From: Avena insularis
Taxonomy: Eukaryota > Streptophyta > Magnoliopsida > Poales > Poaceae
NCBI GenBank assembly: GCA_023614405.1
Contig: CM042687.1
Span: 67,314,992-67,378,991 of the forward strand
Reading direction: 5' to 3'
DNA: 64,000 bases
Part shown: positions 55,221-64,000 of the stretch, one piece after another
Layout: every line of letters starts with the position of its first letter
Numbering within the stretch: the stretch's first letter is position 1
Position numbers and translations under genes: made by a program
Notes under the pieces: generated by a model
Seen by the model: only the letters and a program-made list of their open reading frames with translations
Database searches by the model: none
Told to the model about the DNA's origin: nothing

Positions 55221-58200
55221 GTAGCATCCCAATTGTCTAACAATTGCAATGCTACTAGCCTAGTCTATATATATGCTACCTTCCTATATATAATTGTTGC
55301 ATCATAATTATATCATGCTCATGTCATCATGCCACCTTGCATTTGAGCATCATATAAAACCCTTTTGATTTGGTTCTTCTCTCATATGCATTGTAAATTG
55401 TATTTGCCTCTTGATATTGTATTTGGTTCTTGATATATTGTTTAAATGCCCAAGTTGAGTTGGGGGCATATCCTTTATTAACTCCACCACCTTTCTTGTC
55501 ATCAACCATCATTCCACCATTCCACCATATATGAGCATTGCAACTTATTTGGTTTTACCTCTAGCTCATATGTGTTGGTGTGGATCCATTCTATCTCCAC
55601 ATGCTCTCATATATGCACCATATTGTTTTCACATTATTGGTTTATGAGAGCCACATGGCCACCTTTGCATGCCTTGTGAGTGGAACCCTTTTCCTAGCTC
55701 CCATATGGATTATTATGGATTTATGCTCATGATTGGGATATTTTTGGGACTAGTAAGCATCTAGTGGAATATACACACTAGTAATTCTCATTTATAATCA
55801 AATGTGACCATGTCCATCTACTCCACTTGGGACTTTCTTTTATATTCTTTTGCTTAGGCCTTACTCCGCATTTTGGAATGCATAAGAATAATGCCATGTA
55901 AATAATCTTGTTTTCACAAAATTAAGCATGGTATTAATTATTATGCATGGCCCATGCAAGTACCACCTTTTGCTTGTCCTTTGGATTTTATTTGATCTTT
56001 GGGTTGATCACCTCCCATCTTTCTCTCTCCCTCCTTTTAGCTTGATCTTATTTGATCATGCTTAAACCCCATCACCACACCCCTCTCCTCTCTTGTCTTG
56101 ATCTTGTTGGAGCTTGGCATGTGCTTGTCTTGATCTTGACAAAACCAAACCCTACACCTCTACCACCATCTTACACCTAAGCTAACACTAAACCTACCTC
56201 TCCATCCATCCTAATCTAAACCCACACCCCCATCTAAACCAAACCCTAAGCTACCACCCCTCTCTCTCGGCCTCTCTCTTCTCTCTACCTAGCTGGCCCC
56301 ACTAGCCCACCTGGTCACCCTGGTCCCACACCCCTCTACCCAACCCTAGTACCAAGCCTAGCCCGAGCCACCCATCCCTCTACCCTAGCTAAACCGAGCC
56401 TCCCCCTCTCCTTTTCTCTCTGCCACAAGGGGCACCCGAGCCAGACCCCTCCTCCACCGTCCCTGCCGTCCCCACCTGCCAGCTCCCCTTCACCACCTCG
56501 CCCTGCTCCTGCCCCTGCCAAGCACGTGAGTAGGAGAGGAGGAAAAAGGTGGCCGAGCCACCTTTTACATCTACCTGCTCCCCACTGCACCCCCTCTCCC
56601 TCTCTGCTTTAACCACCCCCTCTCGGCTCTCCTCTGGCCTCTCCAGATCTGGCCGAGGCGCCCTGCCCTCTCCCCTCTCTTCTCCATCGCCACCGTCTAC
56701 ACCTTCGCCGGCAAACCCTCAGCCTCCTCTCGGCTACACCGAACCAGGCGACGAGCGGGACGTGGAGGTGATCGAGGAGTACAAGGAGGACCCCCTGCTT
56801 CGCCCGGTACCCGCAGAAGTGAAGGAGGAGCCCCAGGACGCTGAACACCGTCACCGCCCGAGCGAAACCCTAGATCCTCTGGCCGTCTGCCTCGTCGCCG
56901 ATCGACCGCTCCCCTGCCCGATCCGACGCCACCGACAGCCTCCCGGTGAGCCCCTAACCCTCCTGGACATGTTTCGCCTCGCTGTCGTCGCCTGTGCTCG
57001 CCGGTCATATCGTCGAGCAGCCTCGGTGCGCGGCGGCCGACGTCGTTCCTGCGTTGCTACGCCGCGCAGCGACTTAGCTAGGCCTCGCCCGCTCCTCTGT
57101 CACCAACCTGGAAGCCACCGCACTGGTTCCGTTCCAAGGCCGCCCGGCCCTAGGTTCGAACCCCGCCATTGTCACAAGACTGACCGATCGGCATGCGCAG
57201 AGAAGAACAACAGTGCATCGGGCGCCCTTTTGCGCATACCCCCCTGCGCATTTTTGTTGCTCAACCCGCGCTCCCCTCTGACCCCACATGTCGGTCTCTC
57301 TGGCGTTTTTACAAAAAGGTTCCTGCACTCTGTTTTCCATCAACCCGCAGTCCCCCGCCGTGCCGCGTGGCAGCCCCTTTTCGCCCAAGGCGTGTGGGTC
57401 CGTGTCAGTGATCCCACTGTCATTCATTTGGGGCTAGGATAGCTTGCGATGAAGTTTTTCTGTGCGTGTGTCCCAGTCAGCAGTGGCCCACTTGTCATTG
57501 ACGTTGGCTAGATCTGTGCAAGTGAGAAAAGTTTCTGTCTATTCTGTTTTAATTCAAATCTTTTTCAAATTAATTCAAATTCAAATTTAAATCTGTTTTA
57601 AATAACTTTTGAAATATAAATCCAAATTAAATATATAATATATGTTTTCAAATCAGAAAAATATGAGGAATTCAAATATGCCCTTCAAAATATATTTTGA
57701 ACATTTAAAATTGCAAGTTGTTTAAAATTACAATAAAATGTCCTTTTCCCTTAATAAATTAATAACTTTTGTTTTATAAGTCCAAATTTAACAAATAAGA
57801 TGTCTAAAATGATTAGCTCGACGAGACCTTTCTGTTTATGCATTCCTTGTTCTGTTTTGAAGCATGCATCATGTAAATATAATGTTTACAGCAACTAATT
57901 TGAGGTTAAAATGTGATTAAAACCCAACAAAAATGTTTATTATTGTAATCCACACCTCACCCATGCCATGCTACTTTAATGCCATGCAAATTGTGCATCA
58001 TTCATCATGGCATGATTGTTTGCTTGTCGCATTTATTCATATGCTTGTGCACTTTATTTATGTTGGCCTTGTTTGTTTGGTTCTTCTTCGAATAGACGCT
58101 GAGCAGGGGATTTATCAAGAGAACCAGGAGCACTACCCAGATCCATCCCTTGCTTCAACTGAGCTGCCAGGCAAGCACTACCACATGCTTGCATACATAT

Positions 58201-59875
58201 AGTACCTATTGCCTCTTTCTCATTCTTGCATCATTGAGTCGCGATTGCATTAAATTGAATCCCAAGTATTGCATAGCATTTACTTTTAAACCCCACCGAA
58301 GCTTGTTCCTCCATCCCATGAGCCATTACTACAGGAGTTGTTTGAGCCATGCGAGTCGTAGAACAGCATGTGTAGGGTATGTGAGTGTCTGATGGATAAG
58401 GAGGTACCTAAACAACTTGACCTGAGTAGTAATGGGATAACTAATGAAAGTGGCATCGGTGAGCCATATTCGCTATTTGGTTTTTCAGGCTCACTTGTGT
58501 CCCGTAGGACCCAGAGTACTTGATTCCTGTTCCTTGAATATTCGCGCTATCCACATCCGGGAGGCTTATGAACCCCCCTGAGCCAGAGCTTGATTCATTC
58601 TTATTTCTTGGGGCCACAAACTAGTTTGAGGTTTTATTTACTATCCTGTACTTATGCCATGCTTCTTATCGCTTTATTTAAAATTGTGCGAGGAGCACAC
58701 CTTTATTTAGGAAAGCGGAGTGTTTTCGCGGTGTCGACAAGCCCAGTCACATTTTCGGGTTCCCAGTCGTTCACGACCATGGCGCAAACCTTGAGACCGT
58801 CTCGAGTCGGCTAACCGTTCGCGGGTAGCTCAATGGGGTGGCCCCCTGAAATATTTCCGAATCCTGTGATCGCTTTGTCGTGACTGCCTCGTTGGGTTTT
58901 GATTTGGTTTTTCCGAGGCATATCGAGTGTGTGTTGCTATTTGTGCACCCCTGCAGGGTAAAACTTTCTGAAAGCCGTGTCCACGGTTATGGACGACTTG
59001 GAGCACAATTTCTCGATCATAGACAAGAATAACTAAAGTACCGCTTTAATTTGACTAAGTACCTGACTAGTAAATAGTGCAACTCTCATGGAACGGATAA
59101 TAAAACTGACAACGTATGGGGGGTTGTTCGTCCGCTTCCTCGTCGGTAAGCGAGGAGGAGGATGGATCTGTTAAAATTACTGTTATCACTGTTGTTATTA
59201 ATTCACGGACATCCGTCTATCTCTGGTTAGGCGGATGGTTAGCGAGTATCTATAGAATTGTTAGGGTTTATCTTTTGCTGCAATTGCGTCACCCCAGGTT
59301 GTGTCCCCTTTAGAGGCATAGAGACTTGCTGAGTACCCCTAGGGTCTCACACGATAAATTATTGGTTCAGATGAACAGGTACACTCGCAAGATGGAAACT
59401 GGGTGGAGGAGACGGACGATGTGGGCAACGATCATTCGGTGTAGAGATTCCGGGAACGGGGATCCGTGAGATCTGTGGGCGGGATGTGTTTATTTATGGG
59501 GCATCTTATGCCGATTTGCTTCTTATCCGTACTCGGATTTTGTCTTCCGCTTCCGCTTGATACTCTGATGTTTGATGTATGAGGAGATATCCTAAACTAT
59601 TATATCTATCTAGGATTTTGGATCTTGCCGTATGGCGTTGCTATATTTCCTTTCTTTTTAGATGGAGTGGCTCTGATGTACTGTTGTATGGTGGCTTGCA
59701 TACATACTCATTTGTGTATGTAGTTGATCCCTTCGCCTGCCGATTACGCTGCCCGTTCTTGTCCCGATGTTTGGAAATGGTTGGGACGGCCGAAAGGTCT
59801 ACCTGTGAGTGGCAGTTGGGCCCCACCGTACTATTTCAACCATTTCTGCTCATCCAGGCTTGAAACTAGGAGCGT
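55221..59875 (+). mobile_element. LARD-like sequence, probably a solo long LTR (about 4.65 kb)
   Basis: It begins TGTAGCATCCCAATTG at 55221, and its flanks on both sides are pieces of one local repeat (55140-55220 and 59876 on), so it is an insertion. No pol or gag is present. It has alternating AT-rich and GC-rich sections (GC-rich 56080-57430, AT-rich 57540-57960) and stretches such as GGTGGCCCCCTGAAATATTT and TAAAACTTTCTGAAAGCCGT that I recall from long-LTR, non-autonomous Triticeae elements of the Sukkula/LARD type. A single long LTR flanked directly by target DNA would be a solo LTR. The exact right end and target duplication could not be fixed. Confidence 0.6.
56549..56945 (+). other. 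Exon-like block in the LARD, with possible second exon at 58097
   Basis: ATG at 56549 opens a GC-rich frame with an acidic stretch D-V-E-V-I-E-E-Y-K-E-D-P and ends at a donor-like CCCGGTGAGCC (about 56945). A good acceptor, TCTTCTTCGAATAG, at about 58096 is followed by D-A-E-Q-G-I-Y-Q-E-N-Q-E-H-Y-P-D-P. Both pieces are acidic and Pro-rich. If spliced they would form a small protein of unknown function. The raw + frame (297 codons) and several - frames are also open because of base composition, so the coding claim is weak. Confidence 0.3.
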
Positions 59876-60467
59876 AAATCACCACGACCTAATCATGGTA
59901 TAGTTAACATATATATAGATACATAGATGATCATCAGTCAAATATAGAAAAAAGAGATCGCCACCATGATTGAGTGAGCAAATTGAATTAAAAATCAAGG
60001 GATTTATGTTTGGTCATTATGCAGTACCGTTAAAGGACATCTTGTTCTAATCATTGGCTAACTCATGTGGTTCCAACACTAGACAATATGACTACCTCCA
60101 GGGTTCATACAAACTCTTAAATATAGCAGAAAAATACTACAATAAACTATAAATTAGCATAAAAGTAGATATACTTAAATTACAACCACCTAATCATGGT
60201 CTAGTTAACGCATAAATAGATAGATTTGATGATGAGTCAAATATAGCAAATAATAGATCATCACCATGATTGAGTGAGATAAATAAATTATAAATTGAGA
60301 TATTTACATTTGGTCTTCGTTACATAGCAGAAAAATATAGCATAAAAGTGGATATACTTAAATCACCACCACCTAATCATGGTCTAGTTAACGTATAGAT
60401 AGATAGGTAGATAGATGAACATAAGTCAAATATAGAAAGAATAGATCATCACCATGATCGAGTGAAC
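59876..60467 (+). repeat. Local tandem repeat used twice as insertion target
   Basis: Units start with AAATCACCACGACCTAATCA at 59876, AAATTACAACCACC at 60177 and AATCACCACCACC at 60361. Each contains CCTAATCATGGT-TAGTTAAC, ATAGATAGAT runs and CACCATGAT-GAGTGA. Lengths are about 301, 183 and 107 bp (cut). The end of a further unit lies left of the LARD at about 55120-55220 (ATAAATTAGCACAAAA...GATATACTTC). Confidence 0.85.
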
Positions 60468-63400
60468 TGTAAGGTTCCCAACCTTTAATAAGGTAGAGAT
60501 CCCTGTGTTTACAATGCTAGTCCCTGGATCAATAGCTAGCCCCCATAGTTAAGATGTAATATCAAGAAACAAAGGTCATAATACAACTTTATAACTAGGA
60601 ATAAAATAATTCATTACATCTTACATAGCTCATTTGGCTATCACATTACATTGCAGCAGAATATCTATAAAGCATGGGGTCCTTCATCTTCAAAGTGCCA
60701 CAGGCAGTCATGTTGGTTGTAGACTTGTAATCCTATTCAACAAACTTCACTAACATCAAACAAACCTGCAACATAATAAGTTGCAGCCACAAGGGTCAAT
60801 ACATTTGAATTGTATTGGCAAGTTTCACTACTATGTAGAATATAAGTGGATCCTATCAATACATGCATATTTGGCTAAGTAGGGTTTAGGCTCTTTTGCA
60901 GAAAGCAATATGGTTTTATCCTATCTTTTCAAAATAGCTTTTGATCTTTGTCAAATCTTTTTGAACTTCTTGGAAAACTCCAAGTGCTTCTAATCCCTTG
61001 TTGTCACCCTCAAGTTTTATCTTTGAGAAATTGGAATGTCGAGATCTTCCATAGCTTCAGGCCTTAGTTGCTCAGTATTGTCCATAACCGGGGACACAGC
61101 TAAGTACTTAGAATTTTGATCTTCTGCAGAAGTTGTACACTTTACCCACATGACACAATCTCATCTTGATGCCACCAGTGGCCGCTGGATAAGTACTCAC
61201 CAAGATGGAGTACTAGCAGATTGAGAATGTGACAAAGTCTTTCCATAGAAGTCCTCCCAATACACAATGCTAGCTTGTCTTCCAGGCACCAATGTAGGGT
61301 TCCAAGTTCCCTAGCACTAATCTAGTTAACCTGAAGATGCCAATGCATGGGTCTTCCACTATGTAGTTGACTAAGCCAGTGCCCATTTAGCATGTGGCTA
61401 TACACGGAAGCCACTGTACGAGAAACATGTTCAATCTCTAAGTCCCTAGGTGGTTTTCTTCTAGTGCACAACAAAAAGAGATTGCCATATAAACATGGTT
61501 CCTTTTGTTGCCACCTTGTCCAAAAGCTTGAGTATCCTTGTCCACCCAGGTGGTTCATTGAGTACTTGTTTTATTATATAAAACATAAGTCTTTTCAATA
61601 CTTCATATAATCATAACATGTATCCCATCCCAATATATAGCTGGGCTAAGCATACTACAACTACAATGTTTCCACTAAGGAGTATATAAGGGTATCCTAA
61701 TAGGATTTAGCATAGCATAAAATATAGTAAACCTTATCATGCATGTTTCAAAAATCCACTAAGTGTAATGAAAATAATAGGACTTGGATGATAGTGTCAC
61801 TTGCCTTTTTGTTAGAGAATGTTGGTTCACTTCTTGATCTTGCTAATATCACACTCTTCTAACTTCACTACAAATAAATCAAGCAAACATGGATTCAACT
61901 AGCATTCCAACCAATATTCAAACAATTCATCACACATAAAATAATAGAAAGAAAGTCATGCATGCAAGCATGCAAAAGATTGTTTTATTTGCAAAGGTGG
62001 TTTCTAGTAGGCTCTAAACATTATAAGGTTCAAATTGTTCATTTACTAAAGTGGTAAAACCATTTGCAAATGGTTTTATCTATAAACCATTTTTAAGTCA
62101 TTTCATTATTTTATGTGTTTGAAAATGCTTTTATCAAAGCAATAATTTTGTATTGTTCATCCAATAAGTTGTTAATTCACAAAACTTGGTGTTTAGGGTC
62201 AGAAGGTTTGAATCTAAACATTTCCCAAAGGTTTTACTCAAAAATCATTTCCATATCAAAATCAATATTTTTATTTGACTAGAAATGAGTTAGTCCAAGT
62301 ATTTATTCCTAAACTTCACAAAATTCATTTTTAAATCCATGAGTTGGTTCCTAGGGTCAGTAGGTTCACAAAAAATCATTTTGCAAAGATTTCACATTAA
62401 ATTTTTATCTAGAACAATTTTTATATTCAAATTAAGCCTACACATGTTTCTGCAAATTCAACAAATTTACCAGAAGCAAAACATTAAACAAAGTGCATGG
62501 TTGCAAAGTACATGTTCTACTGATTCCATTGGTATAAAATTTGCAAATTTTGGACGTGTGGATCAAAAGTTATGCAATTTACAAGTTTGCAATTCAATCA
62601 GATTCTAAATTCTGTTTTAAACTAAACTAGTGCCACACGGCGTGATACTATTGGTCGGTACCGTTTTGTGCGGATTGGCCTCTGCGAACCGTAGGATTTA
62701 AGTTAGATCGCTCGGCTCAGATGCGCTCGTACCCTTTCAGTTAAATCTAATCGCAGCCATACGATTTGCATCATGGCTCCACTTGCCGACCAAGTTCTGG
62801 CGGCGCTTAGCGGTGGCGCACGGCAGCGGTGGCGTTCGGGTGTGCTGGCTACAGGAAGCAAAGGAGGAAATGGGGGTGCTCACCGTGATCGCGAGGTCGA
62901 GGTGATGCTCAAGGTGGCGCTGGCTTGGCGAGGGGCGCTCAGAGATGGTGGCGATTCCTCGCCGGAGTGGGTGGCGGCGTCAGGCGGCTCTGGAGGTCGT
63001 CGAGGGCGACGCTGCGGTTCACCCCGAGGAAAAACAAGGACACGGTTAGACGCGGGAGAGTGTGGCGAGTGCAGGAGTATCGTCAGGAAGGAGAGGGGAG
63101 GACGTTGCTTACGGAGATACTTCGTCGGAGCGTCAGCAAACGGCGGTGGCGTTCAGATGATGTCGAAGCCGAGGCTCTGGGGCACTCGCGGGAGAATGGA
63201 GCACACGGGGAGATGCGCAAGAGGTTGCTGATGAAAACCGTGTGAAGAAGGGGCCAAGGGGGAGTCCGTCCTCGCCGGAATTGACGAATGAGCTCGTCGG
63301 AGCAGTGGCGGAGCAAGAGGAATTCGGGGCAGCCTAGGGGCAGAGGGGAGGAGCTGTCTGGGGGGAAAGAGAGAGCGGAGAGGGGCGCTTAAGGGGGCGT

Positions 63401-64000
63401 GATCACTCCAGGGAATTATGCGGCCATTTACGCGTATTGATGCCGGCAGTAACTCAGCAGCAACGACAGGGGCGACGGGGTCGGGGTGGAGACGATGAAC
63501 AGGAGTGTGGGGCCGTGCTGTCAGCGAGGTGGAGGAAAGAGGAGTGGGGCCTAGCGTTCAGTGACCTCGCGGGTGCGCGTATAAGTGAAAAAACGATTCG
63601 TGCGTGGGGGTTTAGTTGGGCTGGACTGGTGGGCTTGCTGGGCCTGCTGGGTTGGGTTTGATTCTTCTCTTTTTTTTATTCTGCAGGCTTTTTCTTTTTC
63701 TATTTGATTTTCAAACAAACAATTCAAACACCCAAATCAAATCAAACTTCCACCAAACTTTGTATTGAGTTTAGTTCTGTTTATCAACACAATTCAAAAA
63801 GTCCAAAATGAAATAATATTTTTATTCTTTTTAGGATCTATTAATAATTAAATAAAATAGTCCTTAGTTATTAATTCAAATAGGTTTTGATTTATTAAAA
63901 TCTCCATTTGAAATCTAAATAATACCAAAATCACTTCAGTAGGTTTTATCTGGAAATATAAAACACTTGGAAAACTTATTTCAAATAAATTAATAAGTTT
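60468..64000 (-). mobile_element. Second LARD-like sequence on - strand, runs off the window
   Basis: Begins at 60468 in the third unit of the local repeat with TGTAAGGTTCCCAACC, so on - it would end GGTTGGGAACCTTACA, consistent with an LTR end. Composition mirrors the first LARD in reverse: AT-rich 63660-64000, GC-rich 62760-63650, AT-rich 61560-62620. No gag, pol or transposase was found. The long open frames in the GC-rich part (62773-63231 on +, 63316-63083 on -) have no recognised motif. Confidence 0.5.

Noticed and set aside
56336..57442. Many overlapping long frames on both strands as genes
   Set aside because: GC-rich LARD sequence gives open frames by composition. Only one exon-like block is mentioned, with low confidence.
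62773..63245. 152- and 106-codon + strand frames
   Set aside because: Low-complexity Gly/Arg-rich translation in the GC-rich section of a LARD, whose coding strand should be -, with no motif.

Overview
This window looks like intergenic DNA of a large grass nuclear genome, probably Pooideae and possibly Triticeae. It consists almost wholly of nested transposable elements, nearly all broken by stop codons and frameshifts. I found no intact host gene, no tRNA or rRNA gene and no prokaryotic signal. The grass assignment is an inference from the types of element: Tat-lineage Ty3/gypsy with antisense genes, large CACTA elements with TAGTCCCGG-type subterminal repeats, Sabrina-like non-autonomous gypsy, copia LTRs and long LARD-like LTRs. 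Family names are from memory and are given only where the resemblance is strong.

Layout. 1-12501: Tat-lineage Ty3/gypsy element whose 5' end lies outside the window. It has gag, PR, RT, RNase H, a second RNase H and IN on +, then a long antisense gene on - whose six introns can be placed with matching reading phases, then PPT and 3' LTR. 12502-15998: 3' part of a CACTA element carrying a captured exon of the 26S proteasome ATPase RPT5. 15999-20931: 3' part of a second, diverged member of the same Tat family with its own antisense gene and LTR. 20932-21640: RNase H-like (RVT_3) pseudogene ending in a retrocopy-like tail. 21721-33542: almost complete CACTA element with CACTA termini and a perfect CTT target duplication. 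It holds a TNP2-type transposase, a second + strand gene ending in an Ulp1-type cysteine protease domain, and between them a block with its own subterminal repeats and a - strand gene. 33546-37500: a zinc-knuckle reading frame split by a - strand gypsy fragment and a second related LTR. 37500-39889: short DNA-element remnant, then the 3' LTR and RNase H end of a - strand copia element. 39890-51218: non-autonomous, gag-PR-only gypsy element on - with perfect TAGGA target duplications. Its 3' LTR carries two nested solo LTRs, each with 5-bp duplications. 51219-55220: LTR and DNA-transposon remnants, a 20-bp degenerate minisatellite and AT-rich DNA. 55221-64000: two long LARD-like sequences inserted into one local tandem repeat.

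How the parts relate. The simplest order for the left part is: the second Tat element is oldest, CACTA-1 inserted into its antisense gene, and the first Tat element inserted into CACTA-1. Autonomous functions (pol, TNP2) occur only as pseudogenes. Premature stops are mostly TAG/TAA/TGA where homologous positions suggest CAG/CAA/CGA, as expected from deamination of methylated cytosine in silenced DNA. The most interesting features are the phase-consistent spliced antisense gene (6647-11020) with a diverged second copy, the transposon-borne Ulp1 protease domain, the antisense gene inside the large CACTA, and PPT-like motifs scattered through the post-pol region of the Tat element.
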